This document shows positions 1 to 8,890 of a stretch of DNA of 48,745 nucleotides, in pieces (position 1 is the stretch's first letter; the number at the start of each line of letters is the position of its first letter). The stretch is from Halobacteriales archaeon. GTDB taxonomy: Archaea; Halobacteriota; Halobacteria; Halobacteriales; SKNY01. The notes under the pieces were generated by a model. That model saw only the letters and a list, made by a program, of their open reading frames with translations, was not told where the DNA came from and did not search any database. A program made the position numbers and the translations under genes. The DNA lies in assembly GCA_007118975.1 (NCBI GenBank), contig SKQO01000015.1, positions 1-48,745 on the forward strand. Reading direction: 5' to 3'.

Positions 1-734
1 AGGGCCGGAGTCCGGCATCAAGTGATGTGTAAACAATAGTCACATACTTGTAGCCGTTCGCCCGATCCCAATCCTCTTGTGTCACATCATCGATTTTTTT
101 GGTAAATCTGGCTGCCAGATACCGCTTCCACTCCTGACGCTTCTCCGGGGTCAGTGCAGCATACGCAGGCACACTACCGTATTCCAACACTCCCTCTCTT
201 ATTTTCGCACGTTCTTCTTTGGTCAGAAAATTCCTTGGTTGAACCGATTCGTCATTTTCGACCGTATATTTTGAATCCCATTTCTGGTCGATGAATCTAA
301 AATACGTCTTTAACGATAGCTCTGCGTTATGTAAATGGCTGGGAGAATATTCCCGCGATGTAATCAACTTCTTCATAAACGCATCTGCATCATCAGTGGT
401 TAGATCCAGCGTATACCCCCGATCCTCCCAAACGAATCGATGAAATTGACACACCAGATTGGCATAGGTGTAGTATGTATCCGGGGCATAGCCTTCCAGC
501 CTTTCGGGGTTCTTGCCTTCGGTGGCCAGCCAAGTAATATGTTTTTTCCCTGAAATTTTTGTACGAAATCAATTGCCGTTCACTCAGCAATTTTTCTACT
601 GGCTGATAAATGAGAACGACACCTTCAACTTTCTCCCGCTCAAATATGGATACAGCCCCATGCGTGGAGAAAACCACCGTTTCAGGCATCTGAAGTCGGT
701 TCAATTTAGGTGTATTGGTCTGAAGCGATTTCAT
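1..734 (-). pseudogene. Tyrosine recombinase (haloarchaeal phage-type integrase), frameshifted and cut by the window edge
   Basis: Site-specific recombinase that would integrate or excise a mobile element. Reading the minus strand from ATG at 734, the first piece (about 63 residues, to roughly 545) contains SERQLISYKNFREK, an arm/SAM-like beginning. It then continues in another frame (about 547 to 1) with HITWLATEGKNPERLEGYA, then YTLDLTTDDADAFMKKL and LTPEKRQEWKRYLAARF, and reaches SLDAGLRP, the box with the first catalytic Arg, exactly at the window edge. The order and spacing fit haloarchaeal integrases well. The frame break lies in a run of six T (542-547 on the plus strand), so it could be a real mutation or a homopolymer sequencing error. 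The catalytic R-H-R-Y remainder is outside the window. The gene is visibly AT-richer than its neighbours, which suggests foreign origin. It reads away from the adjacent tRNA-Ser gene. Confidence 0.8.
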
Positions 735-777
735 GGTTCCATCTGTGAAGGCATGAAAACCGCATGACGGGGGCGTT

Positions 778-795
778 CTGTCAGCTTGCTGACAG
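778..795. repeat. Perfect 8-bp inverted repeat with 2-nt loop abutting the tRNA 5' end
   Basis: CTGTCAGC-TT-GCTGACAG ends at base 795, and the tRNA acceptor stem begins at 796. It also lies 44 nt upstream of the integrase start (opposite strand). It could be an operator or arm-type site of the integrase, or a hairpin in the tRNA leader. Position and perfect symmetry are seen; function is inferred. Confidence 0.6.
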
Positions 796-879
796 GGTGG
801 GGTGGCAGAGTGGACCAACGCGCCTGCCTTGAGAGCAGGTGGCCGGAAGGCCTCATGGGTTCGAATCCCATCCCCACCG
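796..879 (+). tRNA. tRNA-Ser (anticodon UGA)
   Basis: Class II tRNA. Acceptor stem GGTGGGG (796-802) pairs with CCCCACC (872-878), with discriminator G at 879 as usual for Ser. Anticodon stem CCTGC/GCAGG (823-827/835-839) encloses loop CTTGAGA, giving anticodon TGA, which reads UCA codons. A long variable arm (840-854) holds the hairpin GGCC-GGAA-GGCC. T arm ATGGG-TTCGAAT-CCCAT is at 855-871. No intron; CCA is not encoded. tRNA genes are common integrase targets, and an integrase lies just upstream. Confidence 0.95.
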
Positions 880-881
880 TC

Positions 882-1530
882 CTACAAAGCCGCAACTTCC
901 CATATCCGTAACACCAAAGAATATTCTTGAGACAACAGTGGTGGTTCATGCTCCGGATCCGTCGGAAAAATCACTGCGACACCGAGCTCCGACGCAATCC
1001 GATGTTTTGGACCGGCCGGCGAACGGATTTGATTGGATACGCAATTCTCTGATCGGCACAAGTCGTCTCTGTGTCTAACTGAGATCGACAGGATGACAGC
1101 GTTACACTTTGGAACTGACTCTAGCGACCTCTCGTAGAGCATCGCCCCGACCACTTTGTGGGGACTATCCACCTCTCGATGGTGGATCACAGGTCGAACA
1201 TTGGTCGACCAGTAGCCGGAGATCTTCGCCCGGACATGCCCCATATCGGCTCAAATCACTGTGCCTCGGTCGATATTCCTAGTCAAGACCTGCCGAGTCT
1301 GTGGATCAGGTATCGACTCCTCGTGCAATCAACTTCAAGCCTCACGCCTACTCTCGTAGTCGTTGAGTACAGTTGTCTCCACCGCCAGCAACCGGTGCTC
1401 TTTCCAACGAGGGTACCGCCGATTTGCGGCGATCACGTCGAAATCAGAGCTATCGATGAGGCCCCTGACGCCAAGTTCGAAGAACGTAGTCACTCGCGCT
1501 CCCGGCGCCCCGAACAAGTCGGTTGAAACT
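882..1530 (-). pseudogene. Degraded transposase relic, IS5/IS4-like DDE type
   Basis: Two minus-strand stretches in different frames look like a decayed haloarchaeal DDE transposase. One (around 1335-1530) reads GLIDSSDFDVIAANRRYPRW then a VETTVLNDYES stretch, resembling the first catalytic-Asp block. The other (around 1244-1150) reads RPVIHHREVDSPHKVVGAML followed by a YERSLES segment, resembling the late block around the catalytic Glu (usually vRPvIkHREf...ar...YhqRS.sE). No intact reading frame, stops between the parts, and no clear terminal repeats. It sits directly against the broken 5' end of the glycoside hydrolase, so the insertion may have contributed to that gene's loss. Assignment rests on motif memory only. 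Confidence 0.4.
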
Positions 1531-1595
1531 CGTGGATGAGTGCCTAGCCGCTTGGTCGGAAGGTCGTCAAAGCCACGGCCCCGGGCCTCTGTTCC

Positions 1596-2680
1596 GATAA
1601 GAAAAACTACATTCGACGCTTCTACGACTGGTACTCCATGTTCGGCGAGAATCGTCACACACAAGTCGATATCGACGGGGCGGACTTCGTCATCAACGGC
1701 GAACTGACCATGAAGGCGTCGAGTACAACGAACACCCGATCGAGGGCCTATTGTTCAACGCCCGGATGATTCAGGCGCTGTTCGACGACGAAAACCCCGA
1801 GACGCGGGACGTCTTCGCGTACCCCGACACGGGCGAGTGGGATCCCGACCGCAATGTTCGCGAGTTCGTTCGTGCAATTCCCGAATGGCAGGGCGACAGG
1901 TGGAGAGACCCCCGGCTAGATGCCGTCACGATCAACTTCCAGTGTGGCCGTCCCGTCCGTCACGCGCCTCACCAACCGTGGATCGTGTCAGGATTCCACC
2001 CGGACGGTTCGCTCAGGGAGGACTGGCTCCACCGGCTCAAACTCATCCTTGATCGGACCGATTTGCTGGGGATGGTCGTCATCCTCGGCTACTTCTACGC
2101 TGCGCAGGAAGAGTGGATGAAAGGGGAAGAGGCGATCAAGCGTGGGGCGTGCAACCTCACTGAATGGCTCCTTGAGAAAGAGTACACCCACGTCCTGATC
2201 GAAGTGAACAACGAGTGTAACTGGGCGGCACACGACATTCTCCAGCCCCAGCGGGTTCACGAGATTATCGAGTACGTCCAGACCATCGAACGTGAGGGCT
2301 TCAGTTACCCAGTTACATCGAGTTTCGTCGGGGGACCGCCCACCGATGAGGCAGTTGATGTCTCCGACTACATCCTTATCCACGGCAACCACATCGGCGA
2401 TTCGAATGGCATCGGAGACCTGCTCGAGGAGACTCGAGATTTGCCATCATACGAACCGATGCCGATCGTCTTCAACGAGGACGACCACTACGGCTTCGAA
2501 TCGGAGCCGAACAATTTCTCCGAGGCGATCGCGCACGGTGCCTCATGGGGCTATTTCGATCCGGGTGTCAACAACTATCACGATGGCTACCAATGCCCCC
2601 CGGTCGACTGGGGGATCAACACCGACCGCGAGCACACATTCTTCGATTATCTCGACATGATTACCACTGGTGGAGATTGA
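1596..2680 (+). pseudogene. Glycoside-hydrolase-like (cellulase-type TIM barrel) protein, 5' end frameshifted
   Basis: The main frame, from about 1697 to the TGA at 2680, starts in GVEYNEHPIEGLL and runs through NARMIQALFDDENPET, YPDTGEWDPDRN, ILDRTDLLGMVVILGYFY, VLIEVNNECNW (conserved Asn-Glu pair typical of acid/base Glu in GH-A barrels), LIHGNH, PIVFNEDDHYGF and ASWGYFDPG. Upstream, another frame gives KNYIRRFYDWYSMFGENR then DGADFVINGELT, which joins naturally to EGVEYN if one base is missing near 1711 (ELT-Y-EGVEYN). So the gene began further left and is now broken. The in-frame TTG at 1751 would give a 309-residue product that keeps the barrel core. Family resemblance is to cellulase-like hydrolases of unknown substrate. 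A transposase relic lies directly upstream. Confidence 0.65.
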
Positions 2681-3509
2681 TCGGGAGAATTCTTCGCGAC
2701 GCCAAGCGGCGGTACACCCATTGCTCTAAAGGATCGACATTATGTCTGAAGGGAACGTTTGAGGACGGATGCGTACCAAGCTACGGGGCACTGCAACTGC
2801 CCGGATAAAATTCCACATCTACTCCGTATCGTGAATAAGTCCTGTCCTCTTCCATATCGACGCAGATCCAAACGAGGGGGGATGTAGCATATGAACAGTG
2901 CGCGACGTGTCCGTTTCCACCCTACAATGGCTCTAACAAAGGATTCTCGAGAAACTCGAGTCTCATCCTACCTACAGGGGACTCATAGACTCCTATTATT
3001 CCGCACCGGGTCGAGACCACGCTCCTGGGGCCGGGAGGTATTGGTACGCTGCAAGCCGGAACGATGATGGGACGTATGCAAGGGGTATACCCGCAGTCAG
3101 GCAAGCCGTTGGCGGTCCAAATGGACGTGATCGGACGGCTTGAAGATCGACTCTTAGCGGTATGACCTGCGAACTGGAACAAGCTGGCGTGCGGGTACGA
3201 TCGGGAGCAGCGGGACTCGGACGCTCACCCCGTCGGAGCCGATGGACTTGGGTTGGGTGCTCGTACTGGACTTCGTAGAGGCGGCCTATCCGTGCCCAGG
3301 GACGTGGTGGGGCGGACCGAATTCCCACACCGCGCCCCTGGGTGATGCACTCCAACGCGATCGACGCGAAGTCTCCACTTTCGTTACAACCTTTCCCCGT
3401 CATCCGGCGAATAACAGTACCGACACCACCGACGAGGACCCCGAACTCATTTAAAAACTGAACGCAATCTCGGCAAAGTCGAACACCGCGGGACTCCAAG
3501 GGCGTATCG
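2681..3509. other. Intergenic 0.83 kb with no recognised gene
   Basis: Between the glycoside hydrolase and the P450. No frame carries a family I recognise. A plus-strand open stretch at about 2984-3165 reads LLGPGGIGTLQAG and then SGKPLAVQMDVIG, without a convincing start. It may be a gene remnant. A short direct duplication of the palindrome CTCGAG occurs at about 2947-2961. No clear terminator or promoter was seen except the AT-rich patch ATTTAAAAAC at 3449-3458, about 55 nt before the P450 start. Confidence 0.4.
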
Positions 3510-4858
3510 ATGAGGGCAATCGAAACGGAGGCAAGGAGACGCCCGCCGGGACCGACCGGGTTCCCGATTATCGGCTCGACGGTTGACGTCATGCGGGATC
3601 CGCTCTGCTTCTACGAGGAACTCGCCGAGTACGGTGATATCGTCGAATACCGAACGCTCCATGGCAATTTCACCGCCCTCCTGCATCCCGATCACGTCGA
3701 GCGGGTGCTCCTGCAGGAATCGGATCGGTTCGAGCAAGTCGATATCTCGACGTTCGGTGTCGGGATCGATCCCGAGGGCCTCGTGGAGGTTCGGGGGACC
3801 ACTGGCGCTGGCAACGCAACCGGATGCAGCCAGCGTTTATAATGGAGCGGGTGCAGTCCCATGCGGGGGCCATGGCGCAGGTCCTCGATGAATTGGCAAT
3901 GTCGTGGGAACATGGTGAGGTGGTCATCCTGAACGAAGCGTTCTCGTGGCTCACGCTCCGCATCCTCACCCGGTCGCTGTTCGATGTCGACGTCGAATCT
4001 ACGGACCGGAGACGTGATTGCGGAATCCGCCCGCGTCTTCAACAAACAGCTCATCGTCGGGAACGTCTCGACGCTGTTGCCTTCCGGAGTCCCGACGCCG
4101 ACCAATCGACGAATTAAGCGCACACCTACGAGGCGTTCACCGATCGAATGGACGAGTTGACCGCCGAGCGGCGACCAAATGGTGACGCTGGGGAAGACTT
4201 GCTTTCAATGTTGCACGCGGCCCAGGACGAAGACGGCTCGACCTTGCGAGACAAGGAGCCCCGAGATAATTTGTTGACATCCATGTTTGCGGGCCACGAG
4301 ATCTCATGACTCGCTTTGACTTACACAGTACTGCTGCTCTCACAGCATCCCCAATGGAGCGATAAACTCCGTGCGGAAGATGTAAACGTGATCGGGGATG
4401 GGTTGCCGAGCGTCCAGGATGTTTCCCAGCTCGAGGTGACAAGAGGGGCGGTGGAGGAAGGGCTTCGGCTGTATCCACCCGTGTCGATCCTGTTTCGTGA
4501 ACCCAGCGAGCCCGTTGAATTCGATGGCCGCCTCGTCCAGCCCGACGCTATCGTGACGTTGCCACAGTTTCGTTTTCACCGGGACGAGCGGTTCTGTTCG
4601 ACACCGGAGCGCTTCGATCCAGCTCGTTGGCGGGAGGATACCGCAGCCGACCGACCGGAGCACGCCTATTTTCCGTTCGGTGGCGGCCCGAGACACTGTA
4701 TCGGTATGCGATTCGCGAGACTCGAGCTGCACCTGGCCCTGGCCATCCTCGTACACCGCTTCGAGTTCGAGCGACTGAGCGATGCGGAACCAGACCTGGA
4801 ACCGGGAATGACGCTCCGCCCGGCCGATTCGGTGAAAGTGCGGGTCAGGCGACCCTAG
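3510..4858 (+). pseudogene. Cytochrome P450, broken by several frameshifts
   Basis: Heme-thiolate monooxygenase remains. From ATG 3510: PPGPTGFPIIGSTVDVM (proline-rich N-terminus), then a frame change near the G5 run at about 3790-3797 into GDHWRWQRNRMQPAF (C-helix WxxxR), then FDVDVEST. A second break near 4005 leads into RVFNKQLIVGNVSTLLP, a third near 4125 into YEAFTDRMDELTAERR, and a fourth around 4303 after SMFAGHE (I-helix, where the oxygen-activating region should follow). The last frame keeps EEGLRLYPP (ExxR of the K helix), REPSEPVEF, FDPARW and FPFGGGPRHCIGMRFA, the heme-binding loop with the ligand Cys at 4697-4699. It ends VRVRRP. Each piece is recognisable but no single frame makes an enzyme. 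Its stop shares CTAG (4855-4858) with the convergent regulator. Confidence 0.85.
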
Positions 4859-5502
4859 GAGTCGGGCAGCGTCGCATCGACGAGATTCGCGACGGTAGTA
4901 CGAACCAATGTGGATGCTACGCTCTCCGAACAGTTCAGTTCGGTGGCGACCTCCGACAACGACCCCCCACGGGGGGCCGAGAAATATCCCACCGACGCCG
5001 CCGCCTCCAGCGCCGCAAACTGTCTGGCCGTGAGCCGTCCGACATGGGAGCCCCAGCAACCGCGATGCTCGCTGATCCGGTCGACTTCGATCTCGAACGC
5101 GGATGGAATCTGTTCCAAGAGCGTGCCCAACGAGGATTTCTCACCGAGGACCGTCATCTTGAACACGCTACCACCGGTGTAGACGATCGGTGGGACGACG
5201 ATACACTGGGAACGATCGAACAGTTCGATGAATGCACCGTCCAGCTTTCCGAGATCTGCATCGAGATATCCATAGAACGACTCCTCGTCGATCTGGGTGG
5301 CCGCAAAACGAGCTACCTGTTCAGGGGTAGCGGCCTCGGCCCGCACAGTATCGTAATCGCTCACAATGATCGAGACAAACCGGAGTCTGTTTTCTCGGTG
5401 CCCGAACTCCCACGTGATGAGTTCCTCGCGCTGGATGGCAGTTTCCAGCCGATCGGTGATCGGCAGCGCGAAATCCGATGGGATGTGAACGTAGAGGTCA
5501 AC
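4855..5502 (-). CDS. HTH_10 (bacterio-opsin-activator-type) transcriptional regulator; start codon unclear
   Basis: Haloarchaeal DNA-binding regulator. The C-terminal half has the HTH_10 pattern LTARQFAALEAAASVGYFS, then SLSEVATELNCSESVASTL. The homologous frame clearly extends upstream of the GTG at 5364: VDLYVHIPSDFALP, WEFGHRENRLRFVSI then SDYD. Related proteins usually begin MDLYVHIP, but here the equivalent first codon (5502-5500) is GTT, and an in-frame TGA lies two codons before it (5511-5509). So the full-length protein (about 215 residues) has no normal start; only a 169-residue GTG-started form is obvious. Either a start-codon mutation has damaged the gene or a non-standard start is used. 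It converges on the P450 pseudogene, which it may once have controlled (inference). Confidence 0.7.
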   Translation of the reverse strand, partial: VDLYVHIPSDFALPITDRLETAIQREELITWEFGHRENRLRFVSIIVSDYDTVRAEAATPEQVARFAATQIDEESFYGYLDADLGKLDGAFIELFDRSQCIVVPPIVYTGGSVFKMTVLGEKSSLGTLLEQIPSAFEIEVDRISEHRGCWGSHVGRLTARQFAALEAAASVGYFSAPRGGSLSEVATELNCSESVASTLVRTTVANLVDATLPDS

Positions 5503-5549
5503 CGATTTTCATCCGTCCCGCTCCCGGGGTTTCACCGGGCAAAGCCCTC

Positions 5550-6953
5550 CTATCCGGGGGGCGTTTCCACCCGGTCGGCAAGCGCATGCGCCGCCGCAAC
5601 GACCCGTTCCTCGACATCGCGGCGGCACGGGCCAGGGAGTGCGGTAATCTCGATTACGGACGCCGGTTCGTAGCCACCCGCTGGTAGGGACCGGGCGGTG
5701 GGAACATACGTGAATGCGTCGTTCGAGTATCCAGCCATCCATAACGACCCACCACGCTCATCTTTGAGCCGGTTGGCGTACCCGACCATTGGTTCGCCGG
5801 CCATGGCGAGCAGTGTCAGATCTGTTCCGAACCCGAGTGCCTGCATCGCGAGTGGATACTCCGTGGGAATTTCGCCGTATTCGTCGAGGACGGAGAGCAG
5901 ATGTGTTGCTCGCCAGTGCCCGCGAGCTTCACTGTTCTCAACCGCATCCTGTAGCATCTCGGCCGACGGTGGCCCCTCGAACTGAATGTCGATTTCCGAA
6001 TACACGGCCTGGATAGGTCCTCGCACAGGTCTCATTGGCGAGTCGAGGGCCGCCTCGACGGCAAGAACGACGGCACGCGCGTGTGCCTTGATCTGCTCGA
6101 GGGTCTCCTGGGGGTACGGTTTCTGATCACCCGCGCAACCCATCAGGAAGAGAGCCGTCGCGTCCTCGAGACGGTCCTCGAGAAAGGCCTGTGCGTATCC
6201 CGCCCAGTCCCCTGAGTACTCATAGAGGAATTGCGAGGACGTGTGACTTGCGTATCCGAACACGAGGGTACGAATGGTCTCGACGTCATCACCGCCAGGG
6301 TCGCTGACGGCGAGCACGGGGACGTCAGGATCGTATGGCCCCTCCGGGTGTGACGCGTTCCGTACACCCTCGGTGGTCGGTCGACGGCGACTCATGGCAC
6401 TTGCACACCGCCCACGACCGTACCGTAACTCCGCTGGCGACAATTCCTCCACTGCATCGCCGACGAGCTCGACAACAGTGTTAACCAACCGATCCGCGTA
6501 CGATTCCGTCCGCTCACGGAGGATTTCGTCGTCGCTATAGTACTCGAACGGCAAGAAGTGAGCACTTTCGTTGTTCTTGGGAATTCGCTCGACCATGCCG
6601 TCATCGCGTTCGACGATGTTCGTGGCAGTACGGGTGACAGGTCCCTGATGTGTATGGCTTGCATTCAGGAGCACGTGGTCAGGGGGAATCTCGTGCCGAC
6701 TCTCACACGCCGAAACGATGTCCTCACGCAATTCACGACCCACGAAGAGAATCTCCAGACTCGCGATGACTGTCCGGGTGCCCGCAGTATCTTCGAGTAC
6801 GAGGACTTTGGCATGAATCTCCTGGTGGACGCCGGACGACGGGCGGTCGCGGGCACCGAATCCGGCCATCCACATCGGGTGCTCAGGGGTGATGACCGCG
6901 GTGGCGCTTCCGGCCCGCCAGTCCCACATTCGACCGTCGTTCGACTCAGCCAT
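5550..6953 (-). CDS. Neutral/alkaline ceramidase-like hydrolase
   Basis: 467 residues, ATG start. It matches the N-terminal domain family of neutral/alkaline non-lysosomal ceramidases: GSATAVITPEHPMWMAGFG at the start, KVLVLED, LLNASHTHQGPVTR (residues about 95-108, metal-binding His-x-His), FGYASHTSSQFL, SGDWAGYAQAFLE, LFLMGCAGDQKP (zinc-site region) and WMAGYSNDAFTYVPT near the C-terminus. Classical ceramidases have HTHSGPGG with a catalytic Ser; here the Ser position is Gln (residue 103), so a ceramidase reaction is doubtful and the substrate is unknown. No signal peptide is evident, so it is probably cytoplasmic. It stands alone: 47 nt separate its stop from the regulator's upstream end at 5502 on the same strand, and a long gap lies before it. 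Confidence 0.75.
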   Translation of the reverse strand: MAESNDGRMWDWRAGSATAVITPEHPMWMAGFGARDRPSSGVHQEIHAKVLVLEDTAGTRTVIASLEILFVGRELREDIVSACESRHEIPPDHVLLNASHTHQGPVTRTATNIVERDDGMVERIPKNNESAHFLPFEYYSDDEILRERTESYADRLVNTVVELVGDAVEELSPAELRYGRGRCASAMSRRRPTTEGVRNASHPEGPYDPDVPVLAVSDPGGDDVETIRTLVFGYASHTSSQFLYEYSGDWAGYAQAFLEDRLEDATALFLMGCAGDQKPYPQETLEQIKAHARAVVLAVEAALDSPMRPVRGPIQAVYSEIDIQFEGPPSAEMLQDAVENSEARGHWRATHLLSVLDEYGEIPTEYPLAMQALGFGTDLTLLAMAGEPMVGYANRLKDERGGSLWMAGYSNDAFTYVPTARSLPAGGYEPASVIEITALPGPCRRDVEERVVAAAHALADRVETPPG

Positions 6954-7599
6954 GCCCCCTCATGCCAGGAACGGCTGTTTGTACCTTGCGTTCCCGGGAG
7001 GACATCGTCGACCCGGTCGACTGAAGCTGGGTGAGCGAATTACATCGTGGATCCGATATAATTTGGGCCATTTCAGAGTGGAGTTAAACATATTAGGGAC
7101 GCCCGTCATCAGGATGGAGTCCTCAGTTTCTGATGCCCTATCCCGGACCGGGATGGGGTCCGATGGCAACCTCCGGAAGTGGCAGGCCGGTGGCAAAGAC
7201 GCGCCCGTTTTCAGGGCCGTCTTTTCCGTACTATCACCACATACTTGCCCCGGCGTGCGTCAAGGCCACACCCGAACAGATTCGACCCGAACATACCGCT
7301 TGAATAGCGACTTCGTGCACTAGCGCGTGCGCCACTTTCTGTCGATCCGATGGAGGTAATACAGCAAGATCGAGGTATTCCCCGCCTCATCTGGCTATCT
7401 TCGAATCGCGAACGATACCTCCCGCGCTCGGAAACACCGCCGTCGCTTCCCGGCAACGGCGCCGGCACCGAACGCGAACTGATCAATCGGACGTGCATTC
7501 GTTCTCCCCCGCCGCTTTTCATCAAAATTTCGACGTACGGACGATCGCACAGCAGGTGGCTCCAGTAAGCCCATATACCCGATCCGTTCACTGTCGATA
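6954..7599. other. Divergent intergenic region (0.65 kb) between ceramidase-like gene and methyltransferase
   Basis: No coding frame is convincing. Visible items are a short near-perfect palindrome ATCCCGG-A-CCGGGAT at 7139-7153, an AT-rich patch around 7057-7096 (GATATAATTTGGG, TTAAACATATTAGGG) and the TATA element of the methyltransferase at its right end. Nothing else is identified. Confidence 0.4.
7571..7578 (+). promoter_or_regulatory. TATA element of the methyltransferase gene
   Basis: CATATACC is centred about 25 nt before the ATG at 7600, the usual spacing for a leaderless haloarchaeal transcript starting at or near the ATG. Confidence 0.5.
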
Positions 7600-8700
7600 A
7601 TGAGAACGGAGCACGGAGTCCATATTGACGACTCCCGTGAATTGGACCACCTTGCTGACGATTCGGTGGAATTGGTCGTAACCTCTCCTCCGTATCCGAT
7701 GATTGAAATGTGGGATCATGTGTTCGGCGAACTCAACGAAGAAATTACCCAACGGCTTGCGGAGGGAGCTGGTGCAGCCGCGTTCGAGTTGATGCACGAA
7801 GAACTCAATAAGACGTGGACTGAGATCTCACGAGTCCTTGTAGATGGGGGGATCGCGTGCATCAACGTCGGGGATGCAACTCGAAACATAGACGAGAGTT
7901 TTCGCGTATATCAGAATCACTCCCGGATTATCGATAATTTCGAGGAGTTGGGGTTCGAGCCATTACCCGAGATCCTCTGGAGAAAACCGGTCAATTCGGG
8001 TGCGAAATTCATGGGGTCCGGGATGCTGCCGCCCAACGCCTATGCGACCTTGGAACACGAATACATCCTCATCTTTCGGAACGGGGCACAACAAAGAACA
8101 TTTGAGCCGAAAGCTGAAAGACGTTATAACGCCGCATACTTCTGGGAAGAGCGGAATGAATGGTTTTCCGATCTCTGGACGGACATCACCGGGACACTCC
8201 AGCGCCTGAGCGAGGGCGAACTCCGAGAACGTTCCGCAGCGTTCCCCTTTGAAATACCATATCAACTTATTAATATGTATTCTGTCTACGGTGATACCGT
8301 CCTTGACCCGTTCTGGGGGACTGGCACCACGTCGTTGGCGGCCATGGTCGCCGCACGGAATTCCGTGGGGTATGAGCTCCAAGAGGAATTCACTAACGTA
8401 TTCGCTGATCGTGCTGCAGAGATTCGCGGCATGTCGAGAGAGGTCATCCACGAGCGGCTCACCGAACATCGAGAATTTGTTCGTCAACGAGAGAACGAGG
8501 GAGAACCCCCGGAATACATCGCAGAACACTATGCGTTCCCGGTAACGACCAAACAGGAAAAACACATCCTGTTTTACCTAGCGGATACCATTGAGACAAC
8601 CAAAGAGGGATACGCAGTTACCCATTCAGCGTATCGGGATCACGCTGACGTTGATCCTCTCGATTCGAGAGGCCAGTCCACCCACGCGGACTTCACGTGA
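7600..8700 (+). CDS. DNA methyltransferase, TSPPY type (beta class, probably cytosine-N4; candidate CTAG enzyme)
   Basis: 366 residues. Transfers methyl from S-adenosylmethionine to an exocyclic amino group in DNA. Motif IV TSPPY at residues 28-32 precedes motif I DPFWGTGTTSLAAM at 236 onward, the beta-class order; SPPY is typical of N4-cytosine enzymes. Other stretches: VDGGIACINVGDATR, WRKPVNSGAKFMGSGMLPPN, TLEHEYILIFR. The overall plan resembles the orphan CTAG (m4C) methylase widespread in haloarchaea (zim-type), but that target is inferred from resemblance, not shown. No restriction endonuclease lies beside it: upstream is non-coding and downstream is a convergent kinase-like gene. The coding sequence looks less GC-rich than its neighbours. 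A leaderless promoter lies 25 nt upstream. Confidence 0.85.
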   Translation: MRTEHGVHIDDSRELDHLADDSVELVVTSPPYPMIEMWDHVFGELNEEITQRLAEGAGAAAFELMHEELNKTWTEISRVLVDGGIACINVGDATRNIDESFRVYQNHSRIIDNFEELGFEPLPEILWRKPVNSGAKFMGSGMLPPNAYATLEHEYILIFRNGAQQRTFEPKAERRYNAAYFWEERNEWFSDLWTDITGTLQRLSEGELRERSAAFPFEIPYQLINMYSVYGDTVLDPFWGTGTTSLAAMVAARNSVGYELQEEFTNVFADRAAEIRGMSREVIHERLTEHREFVRQRENEGEPPEYIAEHYAFPVTTKQEKHILFYLADTIETTKEGYAVTHSAYRDHADVDPLDSRGQSTHADFT

Positions 8701-8890
8701 AGCAGACACTACCCACACGTGTGAAACGTACAACCAGCGCACTCAGGGCTCGATCGGGGCCAACGTTGGAACGTGACGACCCGGTCGATCGCAGTGGTAG
8801 CGAGTTCTTTCATCGACTGCGCATCACCGATGGGAACGCGGTCGAATGTACAAATCGATCTGCAATGTCACATCGGTACATGAAGGGCCC

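Noticed and set aside
271-283. GAATCCCAT inside the integrase resembles the tRNA-Ser T arm and could be attachment-site DNA
   Set aside because: Only nine matching bases and it lies inside coding sequence; too short to support an attachment site.
2996-3592. 198-codon minus-strand open frame
   Set aside because: Composition is Arg/Pro/Cys-rich without a known motif and it overlaps the P450 N-terminus; typical antisense frame in GC-rich DNA.
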